28,009 nucleotides of DNA from Candidatus Poseidonia alphae (GCA_002505405.1 DAVD01000041.1:16324-44332), one strand, 5' to 3'; shown: positions 1-8,456, numbered from the stretch's first letter. The notes: generated from the sequence alone by a model not told the origin. Made by a program: numbers and translations.

Positions 1-1560
1 AGTTGCACGCATGAGTGAACCAGAAGGAGTAAACCCCGGTCCAAGAAGGAGTGTTGTGTTGGTCGGCACAACTTCAACCCACGAAGGCTGAAGGGTAGAA
101 AGTGGAACCGCATGCAATGTTTCGAAGGAACCGGTCAGCCAACCGTCTTGATACATTTGCTGAAGGACGCCCGCAGCGCCTGCGGCAGCGGGTGTCGCCA
201 TACTCGTTCCCGAGGATGAACGGAGGTTGTTATTGTTTGAAGACCAGTCGCCGTCGGCTGCTGCAGATTGCACACTTCCGCCCGTTGCTAGCATGAACAC
301 TCCATCGGTTCCGGCTTCGGTTGGGCCGTATGACGAGGACCCCCATACGATTGCATCAGTGGCCTTTGTCGTTGCACTGATCGATACGACATTGCGTCCG
401 TTTGCAGGCTCAAGAATTCCCGCACCTGAATTGCCCGGGGCGATGAACGAAATGGACCAAGGCATTGCTTTGGCGAATCCATCAAATGTCGCCGTTCTTT
501 GAGTGTAAGCGGTTGTGGCATCGCCCCATGAATTTGAGTGGATGTAGGCGCCTTGAGCGGAGGCTTCGTAGAGCAAATCATCAACGTTTGGAGGAACCCA
601 GCCTTCCGAAGAAACGATGTCTTGCATCAGAAGCTTCGCTCCGTGGGCCAGGGCTGAACCGTTGGCTGGAATTGCACCGGTTCGGTCGCTTGAGACATCA
701 AAACACACCAAACTTCCTGCAACATGTGTTCCGTGCCGATAGTCTTCGTGGCCAGGAGTGTCGTTTTCATCAAGGGTTGTGTTGAGAAGCAACACCTTCC
801 GATGTTGGTCGCCAAAGAGCCCCACCGCAGGATAATCAGCTGAGGGTTCCGCATACACGCTCGAAGGTTCTGTGGCGTTACGAAAGCAAGCGTGGTCGGC
901 ATCAAGACCGCTGTCAGCCACTCCTAATGTGACACCAGTTCCGTTTAATCCAAGGCTCCAGAAGGGATGTTCAGTGAGGCGACCGTGCTCGTGAATCGAA
1001 GCACTTTGTCCGTTTCGGCCTTCTGTGGTCAGGACGGGCTCAATCCACAAAACACCTTCAATGTCTAACGCCGCTTCAATAAAAAGTATGTTTTGAATTT
1101 GCACGTTCACGAAGGTGGGAATGGGAAGAAGGGGGCCTACATTTCGATCGGCTAAACGACCTCCGTGCGCATGCAAGGAATCTGCAATATTCAACTTCAC
1201 ATCAACTGGAAGCCGCGGTTCGTAAACAAGACGAACCCAGTCCCCAACCCGCGCATCATACCCCTCAATGCCGGCTTTCCAGACGGCGTCAGTAAACAAA
1301 TCCACGGCATAACCCGGGGGGGCAGTGGCATCGTAGGGCACCCACACAAGAAGGGATTTTTGGTCCACGACACGAAGCGGCGTCAATCCATTCTCGGCCA
1401 ACGCCGACCACTTGTCAGAATCCCAAACGCCGCTCTCCAAAACAAACAATTGCTCGTTTCCCATCACAACCTCTGAGATTTCGGACTCCACGGGGGGCGC
1501 ATACATTCCCGAAACCAACGGTAGGAAAGCCAGAACAATCATTGCCCAAGCCTTCGACAT
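1..1560 (-). CDS. Secreted subtilisin-like serine protease (S8 family), 3' end missing
   Basis: The frame is open from an ATG at 1560 down to base 1 (520 codons, no stop), so the C-terminus lies beyond the left edge. The first 20 or so residues form a signal peptide (MSKAWAMIVLAFLPLVSG), so the protein is probably exported. The subtilase triad is visible: Asp216 in GVADSGLD, His276 in HGTHVAG and Ser453 in GTSMATPAAAG, with the oxyanion Asn377 in APGNSG. Residues about 25-190, before the catalytic domain, are the size of an inhibitory propeptide or N-terminal domain; this is inference. A GGAG lies just upstream of the start. It is divergent from the eL20 gene across about 100 bases. The likely role is extracellular or cell-surface protein degradation. 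Family assignment is secure; substrate is unknown. Confidence 0.93.
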   Translation of the reverse strand, partial: MSKAWAMIVLAFLPLVSGMYAPPVESEISEVVMGNEQLFVLESGVWDSDKWSALAENGLTPLRVVDQKSLLVWVPYDATAPPGYAVDLFTDAVWKAGIEGYDARVGDWVRLVYEPRLPVDVKLNIADSLHAHGGRLADRNVGPLLPIPTFVNVQIQNILFIEAALDIEGVLWIEPVLTTEGRNGQSASIHEHGRLTEHPFWSLGLNGTGVTLGVADSGLDADHACFRNATEPSSVYAEPSADYPAVGLFGDQHRKVLLLNTTLDENDTPGHEDYRHGTHVAGSLVCFDVSSDRTGAIPANGSALAHGAKLLMQDIVSSEGWVPPNVDDLLYEASAQGAYIHSNSWGDATTAYTQRTATFDGFAKAMPWSISFIAPGNSGAGILEPANGRNVVSISATTKATDAIVWGSSSYGPTEAGTDGVFMLATGGSVQSAAADGDWSSNNNNLRSSSGTSMATPAAAGAAGVLQQMYQDGWLTGSFETLHAVPLSTLQPSWVEVVPTNTTLLLGPGFTPSGSLMRAT

Positions 1561-1626
1561 GACACTCCGAGTATCCCTTTTTGTCTCAATCTTGCGGTTG
1601 TTCGTTCGCTCAATTCGCGCCAGCGC

Positions 1627-1634
1627 GTTTAAGG
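1627..1634 (+). promoter_or_regulatory. Possible TATA box for the eL20 gene
   Basis: The element GTTTAAGG lies about 25-32 bases before the ATG at 1659. Archaeal transcription normally starts about 25 bases after the TATA centre, so the message would begin almost at this ATG, giving a leaderless mRNA. That fits the lack of a Shine-Dalgarno sequence here. The idea rests on spacing and composition only. Confidence 0.3.
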
Positions 1635-1658
1635 ATGGATGGCGGGTCGGTCGGTCCG

Positions 1659-1931
1659 ATGAAGGCCTATCGAGTGACAGGGACGGCACCTTTTGGGAGC
1701 CAACGGCAAGAGTTTTCTTACGACTTTACCGCAGAAAATGCTGAACAAGCAACCGACAAAACATATTCCATTCTTGGCTCACGTCACCGTGCTAAGCGAC
1801 GAACCATCGCTATTGCTGACGTTTCAGAAATTGATCCAAGAACTTCATCCGAACCCCACATTCTTCATGATTTCCGTGAGCAAATCGCAGCTCAAGGTGG
1901 ACCCATTTCACCCGTCAGCGAAGAAGAGTGA
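1659..1931 (+). CDS. rplX: Large-subunit ribosomal protein eL20 (archaeal LX / L18Ae)
   Basis: A structural protein of the archaeal 50S subunit. The N-terminus MKAYRVTGT followed by AENAEQATDKTYSILGSRHR and KRRTIAI matches the LX/L18Ae pattern: a beta strand, an A-x-N-E-x-A helix, then a G-S-x-H-R-x-K-R-R basic segment. The product is 90 residues, slightly longer than typical archaeal LX (about 75-80) because of an extra C-terminal stretch. I chose ATG 1659 because it begins the conserved domain and sits at leaderless distance from a TATA-like element; ATG 1635 is the alternative. It heads the eL20-prefoldin alpha-FtsY cluster, an order found in many archaea, which strengthens the call. Confidence 0.88.
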   Translation: MKAYRVTGTAPFGSQRQEFSYDFTAENAEQATDKTYSILGSRHRAKRRTIAIADVSEIDPRTSSEPHILHDFREQIAAQGGPISPVSEEE

Positions 1932-1966
1932 ACCCTACGGTCGTCGCCTTCTTCAACTCCTAACGA

Positions 1967-2548
1967 ATGGAAGGGTTGAGCCCGATGGTAGACCGAACCC
2001 AATTGCAGCGTATGGCGAGGGATGTTGAGGCATTGCGTAAACGCCTTGATGAAATTCATCTACGTATGGAGCAAGTGGATGCAGTTCTGTCCGAGCACAA
2101 GATTACCGCAGCATCTCTCAAGGCACTGATGGCCCATGAAGATCCGAACAACGCGTCGAGCCATGTTTCAATCGGTTCAGGAGTAAGCCTTCACTACCGC
2201 CACCAAGGAAGCGAAGAAGGCATCGCGCTGGTTGATTTGGGAGCAGGTGTTTTCGGTGAGCGCCACTGGTCAGATGCCCACGCCATCACACTCGAACGAG
2301 AAAGTGACATTCAACATCTTCGTGACGAACTGCAAGGGCAGGCCGAACAAACAGAAACCAATCTTGCCCAGGTGGCTCAGGCATTCAACACCGCTGCCGA
2401 ACAACTCCAATCTCTTTCTGCCCCGCCCGCAGAAGCCAAACCTCTTCCACAACAACCTGTAACTGAACCCGAGCCGGAGCCGGCCAAACCTGCCCGAAGA
2501 GGGCGGAAACGGGGAATGTTCGGTAACGATTTGACATTGGATGACTGA
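1967..2548 (+). CDS. pfdA: Prefoldin subunit alpha
   Basis: The alpha subunit of the archaeal prefoldin hexamer, a cytosolic ATP-independent holdase that passes nascent or unfolded proteins to the thermosome. The 193 residues show the expected layout: an N-terminal coiled coil (residues about 8-50), a central beta-hairpin region (about 65-105, including HVSIGSGVSLHY and IALVDLGAGVFGE), then a second coiled coil (about 110-150). A proline/glutamate linker and a basic C-terminus ending GMFGNDLTLDD follow; this tail is longer than in most family members. ATG 1985 (MVDRTQ) is an alternative start. It lies 35 bases after the eL20 gene and 9 bases before ftsY, so co-transcription is likely. A thermosome subunit is encoded at 13196-14785. 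Confidence 0.9.
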   Translation: MEGLSPMVDRTQLQRMARDVEALRKRLDEIHLRMEQVDAVLSEHKITAASLKALMAHEDPNNASSHVSIGSGVSLHYRHQGSEEGIALVDLGAGVFGERHWSDAHAITLERESDIQHLRDELQGQAEQTETNLAQVAQAFNTAAEQLQSLSAPPAEAKPLPQQPVTEPEPEPAKPARRGRKRGMFGNDLTLDD

Positions 2549-2557
2549 GGCGATTGA

Positions 2558-3946
2558 ATGGGCTTATTTGATAAATTTCGTAGCCGAGTCCGTGAAGTTG
2601 CAAGCGATGTTGATGAACAAGCACTTTCCGCAGATGCAGAATCGGCGGAAGCCAAAGAACTCCTCCATACAGCAACCGATGTAGCCAAGCCGTCCGATGA
2701 TTGGGACGATTTGGAAGCGATTGAAGCCGCCGAACAAGAGGCCCAAGCAGCACCTGCGCCCGATAACGAATGGGATGAATGGGACGACGACGAACCAACG
2801 GCTCCAATCGCGCTCACCAAGAAAGAACGGAAATTTCTTGAACGCCAAGAAAAGGAACGAAAAAAGAAAGCGGCGAAGGTTGCTAAGGACATGAAGAAGC
2901 GAGGCGCAGTAGACATTGCTCGCCCGAGAGGCTCCAAAGTTGATTTAACCATGATGCGAACCACAACGGGACGGCAACTCGTCAAAGTCAAACAAGCCCC
3001 AAAAGGGTCCTCAAAAACGGCGAAACTGGAAACAGAAGCCGGAACGACACTGGACATTGAACTCGGGGGCGGGGTGGTCAGCGAGGGGGGGCGTATTATC
3101 AAGCCAAGTGAGGCTCTAGACAACCTCCTTGAAGAATTGGAATGGGTCCTCCTTGAATCCGATATCTCCCAACACGCTACCAATGCGCTCATCTCCAGCC
3201 TCCGTACCGCACTCGTGGGCTCCCGTTTGAGAAAGGGTGCTGAACTGCCAAAGGTTCTCGAAGCCGCCCTCAAACGAGCACTTCATGGGCTTTTGGAAGC
3301 CGGTTATTGGGACTTTGACGCGTCCGTCAAAGGATTCCTTGACGCAGGCGACTCCCCCGTCGTTATCATGATGGTTGGTGTCAACGGAACCGGTAAGACA
3401 ACAACTGCCGCTAAAATTGCCCATCGCCTCCTCAAGAACAACATCAGCGTCATCGCTGCAGCAGGCGATACGTTCAGGGCTGGAGCCATCCAACAATTAG
3501 AATCTCATTGTGAGGCGCTCGGTATTCGTTGCATCTCAAGTCAGCGAGGCGGCGATTCAGCGGCGATTGCTCGCGATGCGATCGACTCCGCAAAAGCACG
3601 GGGCATCGACGTCGTCTTGGTCGATACAGCCGGACGGATGCAGAACAAAACCAACCTCATGAACGAACTTAACAAAGTCCGCAAAGTAACCAACCCTCAC
3701 CTCACGCTCTTTGTCGGCGACTCGCTTGCAGGAAACGATGCCGTTGAACAAGCTAAGATGTTCCAAGAGATCATGCGCTTTGACGGGGCAGTTCTGACAA
3801 AAATGGATACCGATGCAAAGGGCGGGGCCGGGCTTTCGATTGCCTACGCAACAGGCCGACCGATTGTCTTTGCAGGAGTTGGCCAAGGCTACGAAGACTT
3901 GCTACAATTTGAACCACAATGGTTGCTGGACCAGTTGTTTGAGTGA
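2558..3946 (+). CDS. ftsY: Signal recognition particle receptor FtsY
   Basis: An SRP-family GTPase that receives SRP-ribosome-nascent chain complexes at the membrane. The NG domain is complete: P-loop GVNGTGKTT at residues 274-282, DTFRAGA soon after, DTAGRM at 356-361, TKMD at 414-417, and the closing GVGQGYEDL with a hydrophobic C-terminal helix. The first 190 or so residues are a low-complexity extension, acidic up to about residue 85 (repeated D/E and W, as in NEWDEWDDDE), then very Lys-rich, then a Gly-rich linker. This is longer than the short N-terminal domain of many archaeal FtsY proteins and recalls bacterial acidic A domains that touch the membrane. It follows pfdA by 9 bases with a TGAGG before the ATG. 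Confidence 0.97.
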   Translation: MGLFDKFRSRVREVASDVDEQALSADAESAEAKELLHTATDVAKPSDDWDDLEAIEAAEQEAQAAPAPDNEWDEWDDDEPTAPIALTKKERKFLERQEKERKKKAAKVAKDMKKRGAVDIARPRGSKVDLTMMRTTTGRQLVKVKQAPKGSSKTAKLETEAGTTLDIELGGGVVSEGGRIIKPSEALDNLLEELEWVLLESDISQHATNALISSLRTALVGSRLRKGAELPKVLEAALKRALHGLLEAGYWDFDASVKGFLDAGDSPVVIMMVGVNGTGKTTTAAKIAHRLLKNNISVIAAAGDTFRAGAIQQLESHCEALGIRCISSQRGGDSAAIARDAIDSAKARGIDVVLVDTAGRMQNKTNLMNELNKVRKVTNPHLTLFVGDSLAGNDAVEQAKMFQEIMRFDGAVLTKMDTDAKGGAGLSIAYATGRPIVFAGVGQGYEDLLQFEPQWLLDQLFE

Positions 3947-3983
3947 GCGCATAGGAGAAGAACCCCCAACGCCTCGCCGCAAC

Positions 3984-4364
3984 ATGGCGGATATGTTTGC
4001 AGATGAAGACTCAGCCCGATTTTTTCAAATCGTTCAGATGTTACAACGTTCAACCATGCTTCACATGGGCTATTTACCCGACCAAGACCACACGTTTCAC
4101 TACAACCTTCTGGAGGCCAAGGAAGGAATAGAGGTTCTACGAATGTTTCAGAAAAAAACAGAAGGCAATCTGACCACCCAAGAAACACAAATGCTTCGAA
4201 CGGTCATCAGTGATTTGCAAATGCACTTTACTAAAGCACCACAACTGCATCGCAAGCGGCAAGAAGAACAGGCACAAAGCGAAGTTATTCGAGAGACATT
4301 TAACCATCCTCAGGACGGGCCAGTCGAAGACCTGTCAACATCGGCCTCTGAGGAAGAAGAATAG
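3984..4364 (+). CDS. DUF1844-family small protein
   Basis: A 126-residue soluble protein. The core (residues about 7-85) has the DUF1844 pattern: an opening helix with a hydrophobic and methionine-rich stretch (FFQIVQMLQRSTMLHMG), then NLLEAKEGIEVLRMFQKKTEGNLT, then a final helix QMLRTVISDLQMHF. The family's function is unknown and it is best known from bacteria. The tail after residue 95 is acidic and disordered-looking. I start it at ATG 3984; no clear Shine-Dalgarno is present, and the frame continues upstream into the end of ftsY (possible TTG at 3939). It lies 37 bases after ftsY and 44 before the receiver-domain gene. Family call is moderately sure; role is unknown. Confidence 0.72.
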   Translation: MADMFADEDSARFFQIVQMLQRSTMLHMGYLPDQDHTFHYNLLEAKEGIEVLRMFQKKTEGNLTTQETQMLRTVISDLQMHFTKAPQLHRKRQEEQAQSEVIRETFNHPQDGPVEDLSTSASEEEE

Positions 4365-4408
4365 CGGTTGTTTGATGTGGAAGAACTCTGTGCGTTGCTT
4401 TGATTGGT

Positions 4409-5071
4409 ATGGGCCTTGTCACCGACGTTAACGATGACGCAGCACCAACCGTCCTCATTGTTGACAACAATCCTATGGCGTCGATGCGCCTTACCAACCT
4501 CTTCAGAGCAAAAAATTTCAACATTGAACTTTGCGAAGACGGTGACAAAGCCGTCGATGAATACATCCGCCTTGATCCCGAACTGGTCGTCCTCTCCCTT
4601 GATCTCCCTTCCCTTGATGGCCACCTTGCAGCATTGGAAATGCGGGAGCACGGCGGAGAACAACGCATCGTGTTCGTGGCCTCAAGCCGTTTGGCCGAGC
4701 TCGCCCGTGATGCTTCGTTTTCTGCTGGCGCCGTTGCTTGGTTGCAAAAGCCGATTTCCAGCGAAGCGCTGGAGGCGTCATGGAACAGCATCATTGGAAC
4801 CATCCCCGAAGCACCAGGTTTGGAAGATTTGGATTCCCTCTACCCGGAAGACCGCGTCAAAGTAGAGGCGGATGAGGGGGCGCTACTGCGTGAATTGCCC
4901 TTGCCTTTACCCGACCTCGTGCTACCGACCCTCCCTTCAGCGGAACTCATAATGGCAGAAGTAGCAACTCCTGCAAAAAAGAAGAGTTGGAAGAAACGGG
5001 CGGGCTTGCTTTTCATTCTCCTTTCAATCGGAGTTGGAGCAGCATACTACCTCGGATACGTTCCCGTTTGA
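4409..5071 (+). CDS. Response-regulator receiver domain with C-terminal membrane anchor
   Basis: A 220-residue protein whose residues 14-130 form a CheY-like receiver domain. The key residues are there: acidic Asp19 in LIVDNN (the usual second Asp is Asn20), phospho-acceptor Asp65 in SLDLPSLDG, Ser92 in FVASS and Lys114 in LQKP. After an acidic/proline linker (about 140-185) comes a Lys-rich patch KKKSWKKR and a single hydrophobic helix (about 198-216) at the extreme C-terminus. This predicts a tail-anchored protein with the receiver in the cytoplasm. There is no DNA-binding or enzymatic output domain. The start is ATG 4409; a TTG at 4400 is in frame. No histidine kinase is visible in the window. 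Partner and signal are unknown. Confidence 0.82.
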   Translation: MGLVTDVNDDAAPTVLIVDNNPMASMRLTNLFRAKNFNIELCEDGDKAVDEYIRLDPELVVLSLDLPSLDGHLAALEMREHGGEQRIVFVASSRLAELARDASFSAGAVAWLQKPISSEALEASWNSIIGTIPEAPGLEDLDSLYPEDRVKVEADEGALLRELPLPLPDLVLPTLPSAELIMAEVATPAKKKSWKKRAGLLFILLSIGVGAAYYLGYVPV

Positions 5072-5074
5072 ATC

Positions 5075-5182
5075 ATGACTTACCGGCGTTCACCTTGGCG
5101 CCTCATCTCACAAGGAGCCGGCATGCTCATCCAAGGCGACAAAGGCGATGAACGTAAAATCACTTTACCAATTCATTCATAG
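5075..5182 (+). CDS. Possible 35-residue micro-ORF
   Basis: An ATG three bases after the stop of the receiver gene opens a 35-codon frame (MTYRRSPWRLISQGAG to ITLPIHS) that ends at TAG 5182, before the lipoprotein start at 5205. It is basic and has no membrane segment. No Shine-Dalgarno is seen. It fills an otherwise empty 130-base gap between co-directional genes, which is the only reason to list it. It may be chance. Confidence 0.25.
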   Translation: MTYRRSPWRLISQGAGMLIQGDKGDERKITLPIHS

Positions 5183-5204
5183 GCAAAAGGATTGTAGTGG
5201 TTTT

Positions 5205-7523
5205 ATGAAAGGGCAAAAAACGCTTGCATTATCCCTCATCTTTCTGTTCCTCTGTTCCGGTTGTTTGGGCATGGTTGAACCTGAGGTGGAAGCCCCGGAT
5301 GTCGTTCTCCCCGAAAATTGGTCTGAAGTTCCAGCACGAAGCATTGGCTCACCCCAGTTGGAAGGATACGATGATTGTGAGGACCTGGAGCGCTCACTCA
5401 AAGGTTCGATAGAAGAAGAATACAGAATCCAACTCTTGCAGGCTGCCGCGGAAGAATACTACTACGGCGGCGGTATGTGGTTAGAAGACGATATGGAAAT
5501 GGTCGCCGACGATGCTGACGGAGGCAACTCAAAACAACCCAGAACCACATCAACGCGGGTTGAAGGCGAAGATTACTCAGGGACGAACAACCAAGAGCAA
5601 GGCGTCGACGAAGCCGATTTTGTCAAAACCGACGGATACAACATTTACTATCTACAAGGCCAAAAGTTACACATCTTCGGCGTCCCTGAATTTGGCCAAC
5701 TTACCGATTTATCGAACACAACCGTAGAAGGAACACCACAAGCAATGATGCTTGATGGTGATGAATTGGTTGTCATTTCCACCCTGAGCCCATGGGGGCT
5801 TTCTCGAAGCAATCCGGTGGTTGAAGAAATGGGCTGGGACGGCGAGTATGGCAATTGGAGAACCTCAAGCCTGACCAAATTCACGGTTTATGATGTCACC
5901 AATCGGAGTGACCCCGACGTTGAGCGGGAGTTGTACATTGAAGGAAGCTACATCACGGCTAGAGAAGTCAACGGAACGGTCCGAACGATAAGTCACGCAT
6001 GGATGGATGTGCAAGGGCTTCAGACTTGGTTGGACCTACCAAGCGGTTATTGGAACTTGGAGTATGACGACCCACTGCGCACCGAAGTGCGTCACAAAGT
6101 TGCATGGGAAACCATAGAGAACAATCGAAGAGCGCTTACCACACTCTCCCTTGAAGACCTTCTCCCCCAGGTCTACGAATACGGCGATGGGGTTGTGACG
6201 ACACACACCATGACCGATGGAGAATGCGCCGACTTTGTGGCGCCGAAGGAAGGGTTTAATCGGGGCATATCCAGTATCTTTTCTTTAGACCTCACCTCAG
6301 ATACGTTCGATTTTGAAGTTGACCACGTCGTAGGAACCTACCCTCAAGTTTACGCCTCCCAAGACCTCCTCGTTTTGGCTGAAAGGGCGTTTGATTGGTG
6401 GTGGTTCTGGGGCAACGAGGAAGCCAACGAGATGACCAACCTTCACACCTTTGATATCAGCGGGGAGACAACACTCTACACCGGATCCGGACGGATCAAC
6501 GGAACGGTCGTCAACCAATTCGCACTCTCAGAGCATGAAGGCGTTCTTCGAGTCGCTAGCACGGTAGGGCAATGGGCGCGCTGGTGGGTGGAAGACCCAG
6601 AACCCATGTCCTCACAACTCGTGACCCTTGTTCGTTCCATGGATGTAGAAACAGAAGAACAGATTTTAGTTGAAGCAGGGCGAGTGGATGGAATCGCTCC
6701 AGGAGAGCGCATTTGGAGCGCTCGATTTGACGGCGACCGGGCCTATATCGTCACCTTTGAGCAAATCGACCCACTCTGGGTTATTGATGTCTCAGACGAG
6801 ACGCAACCCACCATCTTGGGCGAACTTAAGGTGCCGGGAGTTTCCACATACATTCATCCACTGTCGCGAGACCACCTTTTGACCATCGGGTTAGGCCCTG
6901 CAAACGAAGATGGCACGGGCCTTGACTGGTCGGGAACTCAGATTTCCCTGTTCAACATTACAGACCCTACGGCACCATCGCAAGCCGCAGCCCTCAGACT
7001 TTCGCCGGTCAGTACCAACGAAAGCGATTGGGTTTGGTCTTGGTCCGAGGCAACTTATGAATCCAAGGCATTCCAATACTGGGCGCCAAAGGAACTTCTT
7101 GCAGTACCCCTTTCCACTTACAGATACGTGGACTATGAAATCAACAACCGCTACTATTGGTCTTACGAATATGTCTCAAAACTGATGCTCGTCCATGTCA
7201 ACGAGACGACCGGGGACCTCAACATCTACGGCACAGTTGACCATTCCGACCTTTACTCACAAGATGAAAACAATCGATGGTGGAATGAATACAACATACG
7301 CCGCTCCATCTTTATGGGAGACTATGTTTACGCCATATCTTCCGCAGGCATCACTGCAACCAACCTGACCACGCTTGAAGAAACAGCACGGGTTTTGATT
7401 GCAGAGGATTCACTAACCCACGACACCGATGTTTCTGAAACATCCACAGATGAAGAGCGTGATCGAGACGGCGGAGATGGAGAAGGCTCCAGCACCGAAG
7501 ACAGGCCTCAAAGTGACGAATAA
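5205..7523 (+). CDS. Beta-propeller domain lipoprotein (PF09826-like)
   Basis: A 772-residue exported protein. It starts with MKGQK, a hydrophobic segment (LALSLIFLFL) and CSGC, a lipobox-like site though with Cys instead of Leu at -3, so it is probably lipid-anchored outside the cell membrane. The signature TNNQEQGVDEADFVKTDG at residues about 127-144 is typical of the secreted beta-propeller family PF09826; the repeated W- and Y-rich strands that follow (for example FDGDRAYIVTFEQIDPLWVIDVSD and DYVYAISSAGITATNL) fit propeller blades. The last 35 or so residues are acidic and disordered. An in-frame ATG at 5148 would place 19 residues before the signal peptide, so I prefer 5205. Function is unknown; a binding or scaffold role at the cell surface is inference. 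Confidence 0.88.
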   Translation: MKGQKTLALSLIFLFLCSGCLGMVEPEVEAPDVVLPENWSEVPARSIGSPQLEGYDDCEDLERSLKGSIEEEYRIQLLQAAAEEYYYGGGMWLEDDMEMVADDADGGNSKQPRTTSTRVEGEDYSGTNNQEQGVDEADFVKTDGYNIYYLQGQKLHIFGVPEFGQLTDLSNTTVEGTPQAMMLDGDELVVISTLSPWGLSRSNPVVEEMGWDGEYGNWRTSSLTKFTVYDVTNRSDPDVERELYIEGSYITAREVNGTVRTISHAWMDVQGLQTWLDLPSGYWNLEYDDPLRTEVRHKVAWETIENNRRALTTLSLEDLLPQVYEYGDGVVTTHTMTDGECADFVAPKEGFNRGISSIFSLDLTSDTFDFEVDHVVGTYPQVYASQDLLVLAERAFDWWWFWGNEEANEMTNLHTFDISGETTLYTGSGRINGTVVNQFALSEHEGVLRVASTVGQWARWWVEDPEPMSSQLVTLVRSMDVETEEQILVEAGRVDGIAPGERIWSARFDGDRAYIVTFEQIDPLWVIDVSDETQPTILGELKVPGVSTYIHPLSRDHLLTIGLGPANEDGTGLDWSGTQISLFNITDPTAPSQAAALRLSPVSTNESDWVWSWSEATYESKAFQYWAPKELLAVPLSTYRYVDYEINNRYYWSYEYVSKLMLVHVNETTGDLNIYGTVDHSDLYSQDENNRWWNEYNIRRSIFMGDYVYAISSAGITATNLTTLEETARVLIAEDSLTHDTDVSETSTDEERDRDGGDGEGSSTEDRPQSDE

Positions 7524-7531
7524 GTGATTTC

Positions 7532-8443
7532 ATGAATTTGAATGTGGGGTTGGTTGGCCACGGCCGATGGGGAAAGCGCCACCTTGAGACCTTAATTCAA
7601 CTCAAAAAAGAAGGTCGCATCCAGCACATCTCAATATGCGACCTCGACCCCGACCGACTCGTCAACCTGTCGAAACAGGTCGATTCGACCTTCACCAATC
7701 TTGACCGCATGCTTGACGCCGGCGTGGTGAATTGCATTGCTGTTGTCACGCCACCCAACTCCCATCTTGAACTTGCTTCGAGAGCAGTTGAAAGGAACAT
7801 CCCAGTGCTGATTGAAAAGCCGTTGAGTGACCGCTTGGAACAGGAGCCTGAATTCCTCAATTCTTTAAATCGGGGCGACACGCTCGTCACGGGGTTCCTT
7901 CTTCGTCATCATGAAGGAGTTGAGGCCATGAAACAACAACTGGCCGAAGGAGCCATTGGAACGTTGCTCGGGCTCCATTATCGCCGCAGGACAGAACGAG
8001 GGCGCCCCGAAGGCGCAGAAGCGATGAAAACACTGGCAATTCACGGGTTTGACCTTTCACTTTTCTTTGGATTGAAGGAAATGGCGAAGACGCCCCCCGG
8101 TCTCTTTGAACATGAACCTGAACGAATGCTTCTTGATGCAAATGGAGCGGGGCAGAAACGGCTCCTCATCGATGTATCCTGGAATGCAGCCACCGAACTT
8201 CGCGAACTGACTCTAATCGGGCAAAAGGGCAACCTCAACTTAACGTTCGGAGCAACGCCTGAGATGCATCTGAACCGCTCAGGTGTGCGGGAAACGGTTC
8301 AACTTACCAACACACACTCTCCTCTGTACAACGAATGGGTCTTCTTCCTCAAGCATGTGAAATCGAGAACTCCAACCATTTACCCACCGATCAAAGACCT
8401 TCGCACTCTCAACCAATGGTTCCAAGATTTAGAGCGGTATTGA
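7532..8443 (+). CDS. Gfo/Idh/MocA-family NAD(P)-dependent oxidoreductase
   Basis: A 303-residue cytosolic enzyme. The N-terminal Rossmann fold begins with GLVGHGRWGKRHL (residues 6-18), the family's G-x-G-x-x-G dinucleotide site, followed by the acidic ICDLD strand. TPPNSHLELASRAV and the EKP triad at 95-97 (IPVLIEKPLSD) are hallmark features; the lysine is usually catalytic. The C-terminal alpha/beta domain contains HGFDLS, whose His corresponds to the usual active-site His region. Substrates in this family are mostly sugars, inositols or their nucleotide forms, but the sequence does not show which. It is slightly shorter than typical (330-380). It starts 8 bases after the beta-propeller gene, suggesting one transcript. 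Confidence 0.92.
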   Translation: MNLNVGLVGHGRWGKRHLETLIQLKKEGRIQHISICDLDPDRLVNLSKQVDSTFTNLDRMLDAGVVNCIAVVTPPNSHLELASRAVERNIPVLIEKPLSDRLEQEPEFLNSLNRGDTLVTGFLLRHHEGVEAMKQQLAEGAIGTLLGLHYRRRTERGRPEGAEAMKTLAIHGFDLSLFFGLKEMAKTPPGLFEHEPERMLLDANGAGQKRLLIDVSWNAATELRELTLIGQKGNLNLTFGATPEMHLNRSGVRETVQLTNTHSPLYNEWVFFLKHVKSRTPTIYPPIKDLRTLNQWFQDLERY

Positions 8444-8456
8444 ATCGCCTCAAAAC

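Noticed and set aside
2377..3273. 298-codon minus-strand frame rich in Ser and Arg
   Set aside because: It is fully antisense to prefoldin alpha and FtsY, both secure, and its low-complexity composition is what antisense of Glu/Lys/Ala-rich coding sequence gives.
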